A stretch of 31,735 bases of DNA from a virus: positions 1 through 31,735 of IMG/VR virus record IMGVR_UViG_3300023294_000061; one strand, written 5' to 3'. The notes under the pieces are model-generated. The model saw nothing but the letters and a program-made list of their open reading frames with translations. It was not told the origin of the DNA and did no database searches. Shown one piece after another: positions 1-8,279 of the stretch (within the stretch, counting starts at the first letter, position 1; every line of letters starts with the position of its first letter). Made by a program: the position numbers and the translations under genes.

Positions 1-753
1 AGAGCTTGATTTGATATCCTCTATTTTATTTAGATTTATAAAATCATTTATTTGTTTTTCGAGTTCTGCCTTTGAGGCAGCACTTCTTTCTTTTTCCTTG
101 TCTGTTTTAGGTTTAGTGTCTTTTGGGGCATATGGTGTAAGATATTTGTCTACTAAATCTTCTAAGGATTTCATAGGCTCGCCTTTCTCCAATGCTTTAT
201 CGTTAACTACAGATACAAAGTCATTTCCAAATTCTTTTCGATATAAATCGTAGTTTTGAGTTACACTATTCCAAGTACGTAATACAATACCTGGGGCTAA
301 ACTACGGTCTTTACCACCTGATTTGTCAAATCGTACATCATTTCTTTCTAATGCTTTTTCCAGTGAAGCAAATACATATACTATTAATATATCGTATCCT
401 AGTTCCTCTAGTTGTTTTTTAAGCTCTAAGGTAGGTTTGGTTGATGCAGCAGTACCATCTAATATAAAATTTTTCTTACCTAATATAATTTCACGAGACA
501 TAGGACGGAATTCAGCATTTGCGGCCGCCATTGCTTTAGCTGCTTTACTTCTATCTTCAGCACTTGCGTTTTTTAAATCTAAAGACACATTTAAGTCCTT
601 TAAATTACGCATGTAATAGTCGTCTACGTTTAATATAAGAGCATCCTTTACTCCCTCTATGAATGAAGACTTGCCGGCCCCTGGGGAACCAGCAAGTATA
701 AGAGCTTTAGGATTAGTGGATTGCTCTAAGATTATGTGTCGTAATTTTATCAC
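1..753 (-). CDS. P-loop kinase, zeta-toxin-like (3' end cut by window edge)
   Basis: The visible part is 251 codons and runs off the left edge with no stop. A Walker A motif, GSPGAGKS, lies at residues 22-29 and is followed by an acidic pair, NVDDYY, near residue 44. A later stretch, ERNDVRFDKSGGKDRS, looks like a basic lid. This arrangement is typical of the zeta-toxin/polynucleotide-kinase group of small P-loop kinases, which phosphorylate nucleotides, nucleotide sugars or nucleic acid ends. The C-terminal part visible here is lysine- and glutamate-rich and probably helical. I chose the GTG at 751-753 as the start because an in-frame TAA lies directly upstream and the next Met is deep in the domain. 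It follows the nuclease gene by about 35 bases, which hold a TATTTATA motif. As a phage gene it is more likely a nucleic-acid repair or nucleotide kinase than a toxin. The substrate cannot be told from sequence. Confidence 0.8.
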   Translation of the reverse strand, partial: MIKLRHIILEQSTNPKALILAGSPGAGKSSFIEGVKDALILNVDDYYMRNLKDLNVSLDLKNASAEDRSKAAKAMAAANAEFRPMSREIILGKKNFILDGTAASTKPTLELKKQLEELGYDILIVYVFASLEKALERNDVRFDKSGGKDRSLAPGIVLRTWNSVTQNYDLYRKEFGNDFVSVVNDKALEKGEPMKSLEDLVDKYLTPYAPKDTKPKTDKEKERSAASKAELEKQINDFINLNKIEDIKSSS

Positions 754-767
754 TTATATGTTTTACA

Positions 768-775
768 TATAAATA
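768..775 (-). promoter_or_regulatory. Candidate late promoter upstream of the P-loop kinase
   Basis: The sense strand reads TATTTATA here, inside the longer AT run TATATTTATAT, 14 bases before the GTG start at 753. The same run precedes two structural genes at similar distance (10015-10022 and 24630-24637). No TTTGG-like box is present 19 bases upstream, unlike the early-type promoters. Assignment to the late sigma factor is inference. Confidence 0.35.
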
Positions 776-788
776 TACGAAAAGTAAG

Positions 789-1562
789 TTAGGAAGACAC
801 TCCCATTTTGGCTACTGTGCGATACTTATGTGATAAAGGTTTCAATACAGGATTTTCTAAATCAAATAGGGCACGTACGTGAGAATATATCTCTAAATTT
901 TCATCTATTGTACGAGAAGATTCGTATACTTCCCAATTTTTCCCCTTCATTTTTTTACCTGTCTTATCTTCACCTCGTGATTTTGACTTAAGCCATAATA
1001 CACCTACACGGTCTACTTTTTGCTCGTAACATTCTTCAAAACATCTTGAGTAGATGGCTGTTTGTAAATCGTATGTGGTTTGTAAATGGTTAGATGTTTT
1101 TAAATCCAATACCCATAACTCTCCATCAATTTTACATACTATATCACAAGTACCTGCTATTTTAAGTGTCTCTGAATATAGGAATATTTCTGTTTCAAGT
1201 AATTCAGCTCCACTAGTTTCCCAGAAGTCTACAAAGAGTAGAAACATTTTCCATATACTTAAATCATATATGGGTCTACCATCTTTCATTAATTTGATTT
1301 CGTCACCTAGTAGATAACGTTCAGCCATATTGTGTACTTCTGTACCTTCGGAGGCTGCCTTTTTTACAATGTAATCTGCGGAATAGCCTACTTTTTTAAG
1401 CCACTCTTCAAAATACTTTCCTTTAGGGTAGTACGATAAAACGTAAGTTACTGATGGGTACGTTATGTCTCCATCCTCGTAGAAACGAGAATCATTTGTG
1501 GTAATTTGGGTGAAATTCTTGTTATATTCCTGTTTTGGGAATATTGCTTTTCTTAATATCAT
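789..1562 (-). CDS. PD-(D/E)XK nuclease, RecB/Cas4-like
   Basis: This is a 257-residue protein with the full RecB-type nuclease pattern. His77 sits in a GTEVH motif, Asp140 in GTCD, the core Asp153-x-Lys155 in LDLKTS, and a QxxxY motif at Gln167-Tyr171. These residues bind metal and cut DNA in RecB, Cas4 and phage exonucleases. Its start overlaps the stop of the primase gene by four bases (ATGA), so the two are probably translated together and work in the same process. Likely jobs are processing DNA ends during replication or recombination, or degrading host DNA. No helicase domain is present, and Cas4's Fe-S cysteine cluster is not evident, so it is a stand-alone nuclease rather than a true Cas4. 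No CRISPR locus is present. Family assignment is firm; its role in the phage is inferred. Confidence 0.88.
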   Translation of the reverse strand: MILRKAIFPKQEYNKNFTQITTNDSRFYEDGDITYPSVTYVLSYYPKGKYFEEWLKKVGYSADYIVKKAASEGTEVHNMAERYLLGDEIKLMKDGRPIYDLSIWKMFLLFVDFWETSGAELLETEIFLYSETLKIAGTCDIVCKIDGELWVLDLKTSNHLQTTYDLQTAIYSRCFEECYEQKVDRVGVLWLKSKSRGEDKTGKKMKGKNWEVYESSRTIDENLEIYSHVRALFDLENPVLKPLSHKYRTVAKMGVSS

Positions 1563-2488
1563 AAAGATAATTTGAGTTTAAACAGGTCAGGGAATGTGAA
1601 TTCTGTAGCCCCTTGTACTCTGTTTGTAAATTGGACAAATCCCATATCGGCCGGGTCTTTGTCCTCTAATTCAATTACAAATAGTTTTTTCCCTGCCTTG
1701 AGGAGCTTTTCAGCTATTTTGTAAGTCGCTTTGATAGCGTCTTGATCTAAGGCAAGGTAGACTTTGTCTACACTAGTTGTAACTATTTTTTTCATTAATT
1801 TTTCTGAAATGTTTTTACCAAATAGTGGGATAGCATTTCGTTTTATTGCAATTGCATCGAAGGCTCCCTCACATAATATTACAGGAACATTCCAGTTTAT
1901 CATATTTTCGAAGCCAATTATATTCTTATCTGAGACAGGTGCATCGTATTTTCTTGATGGTTCTTTGTCAAATGCACGGGCTATAAAATAATCTAACTTA
2001 CTCTCAGAATTATATGTAGGTATAATCACCTTGTTAGCAAATCGACCTGTTTCACAGTAGCCAATTTGGTATTTGAGTATATCTAGCGGTGTTAAACCGC
2101 GGTTCTTCAAGTATACCAACGCATGACGCGCTATTAAATCGGATTTTGTTATACTATGTAAAGGCTTATATTCTTTAGGTAATTCAACTTTGACATTTTC
2201 AAGTAAACTTTCATACTTTACTGTTGTCCCTAGAACATCGTTCAGTTGAGCGTACTTTTCAGGAACAACTTTCAGTCGTTTAAATAAAGTGTGTAACGTT
2301 TTTCCCTTAGTATCGCAAACCCAGCAGTGCCAAGGGTTCTCGTTTTTCTTATTTGGTATAAGGTTAACCTCGAGTTTGGGATTTTTATGGTTACAGAAAG
2401 GACAGTGGTAGGAGTGGTTGCCCCTTGCGGTAGCAGAACCTCTCCCCAGTATTGAATTAACCAGCCCTAATAAAACATTGTTTACCAT
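1559..2488 (-). CDS. DNA primase (DnaG/gp61 type)
   Basis: This 309-residue protein makes RNA primers for lagging-strand synthesis. An N-terminal zinc ribbon is visible as Cys29-x2-Cys32 and Cys55-x2-Cys58 (the second in HCWVC). A TOPRIM catalytic core follows, with Glu207 in the CEGAFDA motif and the Asp248-x-Asp250 pair in LALDQD, the metal-binding residues of DnaG-type primases. It is shorter than bacterial DnaG (about 580 residues) and close to T4 gp61 (about 340), lacking a C-terminal helicase-binding domain of DnaG type. No helicase motifs are fused to it, so the replicative helicase must be elsewhere. It lies between the GIY-YIG nuclease gene and the RecB-like nuclease gene and overlaps the latter by four bases. 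Its start is 26 bases from the preceding gene's stop. Confidence 0.9.
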   Translation of the reverse strand: MVNNVLLGLVNSILGRGSATARGNHSYHCPFCNHKNPKLEVNLIPNKKNENPWHCWVCDTKGKTLHTLFKRLKVVPEKYAQLNDVLGTTVKYESLLENVKVELPKEYKPLHSITKSDLIARHALVYLKNRGLTPLDILKYQIGYCETGRFANKVIIPTYNSESKLDYFIARAFDKEPSRKYDAPVSDKNIIGFENMINWNVPVILCEGAFDAIAIKRNAIPLFGKNISEKLMKKIVTTSVDKVYLALDQDAIKATYKIAEKLLKAGKKLFVIELEDKDPADMGFVQFTNRVQGATEFTFPDLFKLKLSL

Positions 2489-2494
2489 AATTGG

Positions 2495-2502
2495 TAAATA
2501 TA
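2495..2502 (-). promoter_or_regulatory. Weak promoter-like -7 box before primase
   Basis: TATATTTA on the sense strand, with CGTGG exactly 19 bases upstream (2522-2526) where the good promoters have TTTGG. It ends only 6 bases before the primase ATG, so transcription from it would give an almost leaderless message. This is a weak match and may be chance in AT-rich DNA. Confidence 0.2.
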
Positions 2503-2513
2503 TGAACCCTTAT

Positions 2514-2966
2514 TTAATATACCACGTCTTTTCGGTAAAATTTACCTAAGACATTATCGTTATAGCTTTCAACTAGGAGGACATCCTCTTTAAGTTGATG
2601 GGCTATTTCCCAATATGTTAACTCTTTTTTAGTTAGACACTCTTTTAGTATCTTTCTTTCAAAACCTTCACCGGTTTGTTTTTTAAAATCGGCTATTAAG
2701 TCTTTAGATGAACCCCAATAATCCATCCAGTCGCTTTCCAATTGTACTACTTTAGTAGTTGGCTTACGTCCTGGGGATGTAATTTCGGCTAGTTCTTTCT
2801 TGGTTAGTTTTTTCTTTCTATTGAAATATAGTACTTTTTTTCCTATATATATTTTACCATTGGATGTATTTTTTACTTTATATACAAAGCCAAAGGTACC
2901 TTCCGGGAAATCGGATATTTCGTTATAAACTTTCCCGGACAAGTCTGTCCAGTAATTATTGATCAT
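2514..2966 (-). CDS. GIY-YIG family endonuclease-like protein
   Basis: This is a 150-residue protein whose N-terminal half carries the GIY-YIG pattern: GFVYKV at about residues 26-31 and KIYIGKK at 38-44. Downstream are ESDWMDYWGSS (about 77-87), Glu120 in the YWE motif as a candidate metal ligand, and an SYND motif near 134-137. GIY-YIG enzymes cut DNA with one metal ion. T4-like phages use them as homing enzymes or, as with T4 endonuclease II, for host DNA degradation. This form, with a long basic insertion (NRKKKLTKKEL) after the YIG strand, resembles a stand-alone phage protein rather than an intron-borne homing enzyme; no intron boundaries are seen. Its start overlaps the stop of the preceding structural gene by 11 bases. 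Its position between fibre and replication genes would also fit a mobile nuclease gene. Confidence 0.75.
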   Translation of the reverse strand: MINNYWTDLSGKVYNEISDFPEGTFGFVYKVKNTSNGKIYIGKKVLYFNRKKKLTKKELAEITSPGRKPTTKVVQLESDWMDYWGSSKDLIADFKKQTGEGFERKILKECLTKKELTYWEIAHQLKEDVLLVESYNDNVLGKFYRKDVVY

Positions 2967-3255
2967 ATCGTATTACGAATGTTGTGTCTGTTACATCAGA
3001 CATTGGTAGTGGTTGAGCAAATTTGCCCACTAGCAGTAGTTCGTTGTTATCATTATATAACCCTACTGTAGTAACGTAAGGTTTAAAGTTAGAACCCGTA
3101 GCGAAATCGCGTAGTGAACCCGAACTATCTGTTGAGATAGTTGGATTTTGTGTCATATTAAATTCATTCTCCGATACAGTGCATATGATTTCATTTTCAT
3201 ATACAGTATATTTGTTTTTGAATGATATTTTATTTGGGCCTACTTCTATCGCCAT
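2956..3255 (-). CDS. Small virion protein, paralogue of a larger structural protein's C-terminus
   Basis: This 99-residue protein has no catalytic motif. From about residue 27 to the end it resembles the last 85 residues of the 348-residue protein at 8280-9326. Both share an E/N-x-F-N start, a TNP/QNP turn, the motif TTVGLYND followed by NELL, and a KPL/QPL turn near the C-terminus. The family is probably a beta-rich module of tail or fibre proteins that occurs alone here and as a domain there. It follows the 574-residue fibre-like gene by 10 bases and overlaps the GIY-YIG gene. It may cap or attach to the neighbouring fibre proteins. That role is inferred from position and paralogy only. Confidence 0.7.
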   Translation of the reverse strand: MAIEVGPNKISFKNKYTVYENEIICTVSENEFNMTQNPTISTDSSGSLRDFATGSNFKPYVTTVGLYNDNNELLLVGKFAQPLPMSDVTDTTFVIRYDQ

Positions 3256-3265
3256 AATTTATTTT

Positions 3266-4990
3266 TTAACAAGGGTTAGCAGTTCCAGTTACTTGACCTC
3301 GATCAAAACTTACAAAAGATCCGTCTGTGGTTTTATACCATCTATTAAAGGTTAAAGGTACATATTTGTACTTTCCTCCTTTATAATTAAACCCGTAATA
3401 GACTGTTCCTGATGGACCTATGGAGTATGTTTCAGTTCCGCTAAAATTACAAATATAGTTTAAAAGTCTAGGGCTTATAGTAGAAGGGTTATTTAAATCA
3501 TAAGAAGAAGCAAATCCAGTTGAACTATAAGTTACGTCAGTTAATTCAGTTCCACACGTTTCATATGCAACTACTCTTCCTCCACTTACTATAGCGTTTT
3601 TACCACCTCTTTCATTTACACCTTCATATATAGGAAATCTACCAGATACTCTAATTTTACCTATTTCATAAGTAGTATTTCCACCATTTACTTTTTGTCT
3701 AGCACAGGCTTCTTCTTGAGTAGCATAAGCACCTCTAAATGTTGATAGTGTTATAGAAGGTCTTCTACACGCTCCTGTATTTTGTAGTCTACCATCTTTA
3801 TTAACTACATAGTAAGTTCCATCACCATATAATATATAGTTTTCAGTATTTGGGAATGTACCTCTAGTACTAGATAAAGCATCAGTTCTATTTAAATATA
3901 AGACATTGCCAAATTGATAGTAAGTTTGAGCTCTATAATTTTCATTAAAATTAGTACATGCTGCTTCCTCACTATCAAATATAGCTGAACCAAACTTAAT
4001 TGTTGGTTGAGGTACATATACAGGTGGTGGTCCACTAGGTCCTGGTGGTGGTGGGGGTGGGATTGGTGGAGGTGGTGGTGGTACTGTTAGTAATGTAAAA
4101 GTGGTTGTTGTTGTAGTACCATTTTTAGGTAATACTAATTGTCTTATAGTAAAACCTAATCCTTTATCAGCGGCAAATGTTGAACTATTTTCATTTCTAT
4201 TACTAGGACTATTAAACCCTCCTCCAGTTGTATATGTTTCTTTTTCTACACCATTAGTTACTCTTTGAACATAATTTCCATAAGCGCTTCTAGCTCCTCC
4301 TTTTATAGTAATATTTAAATCTTCTGAACGACCTGTTGCTGTCCAAGCACCAGGGTCAGGTGATGTACTATAATCATAAGTTACGGATTGTCCAGGACTG
4401 ATTCTATAAGTAGCGTTTCCTCTAGTGCTACGAAGTAAAACTTCCATAGTAGAAGAGTAGTTGTTTTTAAATACAACATTTACACTACCCGCCTCTAAAG
4501 GAGGGGGTAAAAGGTCATATGTAAAAGATAAAGGATCTGAGTTTGGAGATGGATCTGGTCCACTACAAGACATAAATGCTCTAAAATATATAGTTCCACT
4601 TACAAATGAAGAAGAAACAGGAATAGGTCCACTACCTGTGGCAGCATAAAATGATTCACTAACTGAAAAGTCAGGGGTGTTAGATACCGACGCTGTTATG
4701 TTAATAGGAAAATTAAAAGAAGATTGTGTTACGTAATTTATAGCAAATCTTCCCCTACGAGATCCTGTTGTTAAACTAGTTAATAAAGGTACAACACAAG
4801 TTTCAAATCCGGGTTCACATAAATCTGGTTCGTATGCCCTATTATAGTAATCGGTATCTTCTAAACTTGCTGAAAATGGTGATACAGTTAAATCTACATC
4901 AGATCCCGTCGCTACAGCACTACCTGAGTCAGGTCCTGTAGAAAAGAATTGTCTTACTGTATTATTTATTATGAAGCCTGTATTAGCCAT
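3266..4990 (-). CDS. Fibre-like virion protein with proline-rich hinge and three Cys-containing C-terminal repeats
   Basis: The 574 residues fall into three parts. Residues 1-300 are beta-rich, Ser/Gly/Thr-rich and Ig-like in composition, with a few cysteines. Residues about 303-330 are a proline run with two blocks of six prolines, a likely stiff or extended hinge. Residues about 335-574 hold three diverged repeats of roughly 75 residues. The first two open with S/TxEEAC, and all contain a Tyr-rich strand, a short Gly turn and a G-G-K/R or DGTYY-like loop. This composition fits a tail fibre or receptor-binding protein, with the C-terminal repeats as tip domains. The start codon overlaps the stop of the 1097-residue gene by 8 bases. 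I do not recognise a named family. The repeats resemble Cys-containing surface repeats common in Bacteroidetes proteins, which is a loose comparison. Confidence 0.72.
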   Translation of the reverse strand: MANTGFIINNTVRQFFSTGPDSGSAVATGSDVDLTVSPFSASLEDTDYYNRAYEPDLCEPGFETCVVPLLTSLTTGSRRGRFAINYVTQSSFNFPINITASVSNTPDFSVSESFYAATGSGPIPVSSSFVSGTIYFRAFMSCSGPDPSPNSDPLSFTYDLLPPPLEAGSVNVVFKNNYSSTMEVLLRSTRGNATYRISPGQSVTYDYSTSPDPGAWTATGRSEDLNITIKGGARSAYGNYVQRVTNGVEKETYTTGGGFNSPSNRNENSSTFAADKGLGFTIRQLVLPKNGTTTTTTFTLLTVPPPPPPIPPPPPPGPSGPPPVYVPQPTIKFGSAIFDSEEAACTNFNENYRAQTYYQFGNVLYLNRTDALSSTRGTFPNTENYILYGDGTYYVVNKDGRLQNTGACRRPSITLSTFRGAYATQEEACARQKVNGGNTTYEIGKIRVSGRFPIYEGVNERGGKNAIVSGGRVVAYETCGTELTDVTYSSTGFASSYDLNNPSTISPRLLNYICNFSGTETYSIGPSGTVYYGFNYKGGKYKYVPLTFNRWYKTTDGSFVSFDRGQVTGTANPC

Positions 4991-7900
4991 ATATTACATT
5001 ATCTATAAAGTATTGTCCTACTGCTATTGCTCTACTATCTAATTCAGCCTGTGAATCTGAAGATCCTATTGGTGACATGAATAAATAATAGATACGGTTA
5101 ACATCTTTTAAGTTTTCAAGTTTTCTATTAAATATTTCTCCCCCACCTAATCCTGCAGGTAAAGGCATTTCTGCAAACTCATCCTCATGTATAATTCCTA
5201 TATACATAAGATCATTTTCCATTCTTTGAGAACCTGCAAATATTTTATATTCCCTATGAGTATAAGTAGTATTTGTTCTAGTTCCTATAGGATCATTAGT
5301 ATATTGATCTGCATCAGTATATGAATAAGCTTCAAAGAATCCAATATTATCTACATCTGCTGTTAAAAGCCATATTTTATCCGTACGTTGAGTAAAATAT
5401 TGTGCATTTTCTCCACCAAATATACTTGCAGAAACTGATCCACTCCATATGGATCCACTAGTATATTCTACGCTTGATCCTGATATTGTGTTTATGATAT
5501 TACCAAAAGCATAGTCTTCTCTAAAGAGTAATTTATTGGGCCCTATATAACTTCCAGTATTACCATATTCTATATCTATAAATTCGTCGTTACGAGCTAT
5601 AAAATTTGAACCACTTCCATCACTACCTGTTAATATTAAGTTTGAAGCACTACCTGTAAAATTATCTCTAATTTTAGATAGTGGTATTTGTTTATCAAAC
5701 TTAAAGTTAATGTTTGTAGTTAAGTTTTCGGTATTTGCTTTACTAGCAGTTAAATGTAATGATTTAATTCCATAATCCGGTCCGAATGCTAGAGAAACAT
5801 CTAAGTTTTCCTCAAAGTGTACCATATTTGCATTACCTACTATTATAGTAGAAGATGTAATTTCACTACCGGTTATACTAGCAGGTCCTGTTTCTTCCCA
5901 ATTTGAGCCGCTAAATTCCCTTCTTAAATAGAAATTATCATTCGACCCTGTGTATATGTCTATATATAAAGTATCATTGTAACTCCATGTTAAACTACCA
6001 GTTAAACTGCTTGATGTAGCTAGTTCTATTGGTGATTCACTACCTGAGCGGATCGTTACAGTAACCCATTCTGACCCTGTTTCTTCATTTGTATAGAAGT
6101 TTAAGGTACGTTGTCCAACTTGTTCCCCAATTAAACTACCCGTTCCATCTTCACAATTTGAGCCTGTTAATTCCCAAGTTCTTCCAAATATTTCTACACT
6201 TGAAGTAACCGAACTACAGACCAGTGAATCTATTAAAGAAACACTACATGAACCTGCATTTAATTCATCGGCTATTAAGGGAATTGAGAATGTACCGCTT
6301 TCTGTAACTTCTAAAAAATAATTTGAAAGTAAGGTAGAAGCAGTAACACTATAAGGGGCTATACCTCCGGTTAAATTAGATATAAGTAATGAACTAGTGT
6401 AAGCACTTGAAATATAATCTATACTAGCTGTATATAATATTTGTTCAGAAGAAGTTAAATCAAACGTAAACCCATAAAAACACCCATCAGCATCTTCTAT
6501 ATTTAATAGGTATGTGCCAGAAGGAACATTTATAATATCTTGTGAAGTGGTTATAAAACTATTTGGTCCTGTCCATTCATAAGTAAAGGGCTCTGTACCT
6601 CCTGTTAAGTATAATTCTTGGTCTCTTTCCTCTAAGCTTTCACTATTAATTTGGTATAAATAAATTTGACCTGTTGAGCCTCCAAAACAATCTATATGTT
6701 CAGAAACATAACTAGCTGTTACAGGAATAGTTTTAGTTATTTCAATTTGTGAAGTTGTAGTACAATTGTTAGCATCTTTAAAGTATACAGTATAAGTACC
6801 TACCTCTAAATTACTCATTGTATTTGGTAGTTCAACACCACCGTTAAATGAGGCGCTTAAAGACGCAGTAATAGGTAAGTCGCCACTTGCGCTCGCTATA
6901 ATATATCCATCGCTTGTACCGCAGAATGATACGTCATTTTGCCATAATTTACCATCTATAGGTAAGAAAGCAGTATTAAGGGATTGTGTTACAATAGTAC
7001 CATCTATGTCTCTTATTGATAGAACAACAGAGCGTGATGGAAATATTGAAGCCGATACTATTGGTTGGAATAGATCGGTTATAGGGGTATAATTTGTATT
7101 GTCTATTGACCAACTATAAGGTGGAACACCTTGATCTACCGAGAATGTTACTGAAGCAGATATATCTCCTGTATTTTGATAACAAGATTCTGTTAAAGAT
7201 AAGATATTAGAAGTTAATGGCTCAGATGTTAATCTTAATACTACTGAACCTGTGTTGCTTGTTAGCCCAAAATTGTTTTCTACGTTATAATATAGTTGGT
7301 ATTCCCCAGGTACAACACTTGTTTCGTTAGGAGTAATAATTAAATCACCACTAGAGCTAACCGTGTAGTCAGGGAAGGTAAAACCAGGGTTAGCAAATGT
7401 ATTTATTGAACCCGTTAATATAAACCCACAATCATCAAAATCATCTTCTAACGTTAAAATAGTTTTATCTAATTGGGTATTTAATATTTCAATATAATTG
7501 TTTCTAGCTACAGGGTTTCCTTCTATAAAGCAAATATAATCTACATTTGTAATTACAGCTATACCCTGATTATAAAATACATTTCCTACAGGAATTAAAA
7601 GTGAATTATCTCCTGAATACCCATAGGCATCTCCTGAGTATACTTGTTCTGAATAGTTAGATATTACAGGAGCATAGTCAAATAAGTTTCCTTGACCATC
7701 ATCTTTGATAAGAAAGTTGTCTCCAGCTAGTTCAAAAGTAGAGGGTTGTACTCCATTCCCATATATGTCTTTAGGAATAGAAATTACTCTAATTTTAGCA
7801 GCATTTTCTATAAAGTATATAGCAGTACCATATAATGAAGAAGATACATTATCAAATCTATATTCTATACTTTCAAAATAAGGAAAACTTCTATGGTTCT

Positions 7901-8276
7901 GGTTAAAATTCCCAGACACCATTGTGTTTTGTAGAAAGTTATCATATGAAGATGAGTGCCAAAACTGACCTACATTCTTAGGGTATATTAAATCTTCGGA
8001 TTCTGTTTCTTGATCTAAGGAAGATTTTGTAACGTAGTTTTGGTAATACAAATGACGAATTGATTCATAAATTAGTCGTCTATAATTTCCGTCTGTTGTT
8101 TGGTTATCATTTTGGGGATCAAAAGGATTTGCAGTTGTAATAGGGAAATATTCCCCTATATAAGTCTGTATTCCTTCTGCCTCATATGATGATGATAAGA
8201 ACTCATATTGCTTATTAGCAACATAGGGAACAGACTTTACGTCAGATGGATTTAGTTTTTTGTATGCAAAACTCAT
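4983..8276 (-). CDS. Large tail/fibre protein with SprB-like repeats
   Basis: At 1097 residues this is the second largest protein in the window. Residues 1-350 look like a virion attachment part rich in aromatic residues and NPFDPQN-type turns. Residues about 355-720 hold several beta-sandwich repeats. The clearest is near 525-610: Cys-x-Gly-Gly-Ser-x-Gly, GGTEPFTYEWTG, a VPSGTYLLNI strand and a closing DADGC. That is the pattern of the SprB repeat, known from the gliding adhesin of Flavobacterium and other Bacteroidetes surface proteins. Residues 720-1097 are Ser/Gly/Thr-rich with many TGS motifs and end in a compact region (FNRKLENLKDVNRIYY). It sits 3 bases after the 348-residue structural gene and overlaps the 574-residue gene. 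It is probably a fibre or adhesin on the baseplate that binds the host surface. The SprB similarity is seen in the sequence; host binding is inference. Confidence 0.78.
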   Translation of the reverse strand: MSFAYKKLNPSDVKSVPYVANKQYEFLSSSYEAEGIQTYIGEYFPITTANPFDPQNDNQTTDGNYRRLIYESIRHLYYQNYVTKSSLDQETESEDLIYPKNVGQFWHSSSYDNFLQNTMVSGNFNQNHRSFPYFESIEYRFDNVSSSLYGTAIYFIENAAKIRVISIPKDIYGNGVQPSTFELAGDNFLIKDDGQGNLFDYAPVISNYSEQVYSGDAYGYSGDNSLLIPVGNVFYNQGIAVITNVDYICFIEGNPVARNNYIEILNTQLDKTILTLEDDFDDCGFILTGSINTFANPGFTFPDYTVSSSGDLIITPNETSVVPGEYQLYYNVENNFGLTSNTGSVVLRLTSEPLTSNILSLTESCYQNTGDISASVTFSVDQGVPPYSWSIDNTNYTPITDLFQPIVSASIFPSRSVVLSIRDIDGTIVTQSLNTAFLPIDGKLWQNDVSFCGTSDGYIIASASGDLPITASLSASFNGGVELPNTMSNLEVGTYTVYFKDANNCTTTSQIEITKTIPVTASYVSEHIDCFGGSTGQIYLYQINSESLEERDQELYLTGGTEPFTYEWTGPNSFITTSQDIINVPSGTYLLNIEDADGCFYGFTFDLTSSEQILYTASIDYISSAYTSSLLISNLTGGIAPYSVTASTLLSNYFLEVTESGTFSIPLIADELNAGSCSVSLIDSLVCSSVTSSVEIFGRTWELTGSNCEDGTGSLIGEQVGQRTLNFYTNEETGSEWVTVTIRSGSESPIELATSSSLTGSLTWSYNDTLYIDIYTGSNDNFYLRREFSGSNWEETGPASITGSEITSSTIIVGNANMVHFEENLDVSLAFGPDYGIKSLHLTASKANTENLTTNINFKFDKQIPLSKIRDNFTGSASNLILTGSDGSGSNFIARNDEFIDIEYGNTGSYIGPNKLLFREDYAFGNIINTISGSSVEYTSGSIWSGSVSASIFGGENAQYFTQRTDKIWLLTADVDNIGFFEAYSYTDADQYTNDPIGTRTNTTYTHREYKIFAGSQRMENDLMYIGIIHEDEFAEMPLPAGLGGGEIFNRKLENLKDVNRIYYLFMSPIGSSDSQAELDSRAIAVGQYFIDNVIYG

Positions 8277-8279
8277 TCA

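Noticed and set aside
11-616. Two plus-strand frames near the left edge
   Set aside because: They lie opposite the P-loop kinase, whose Walker A and continuous frame are clear.
789-1562. CRISPR-associated Cas4
   Set aside because: The nuclease motifs fit the wider RecB family, the Fe-S cysteines of Cas4 are not evident, and no CRISPR repeats or other cas genes are present.
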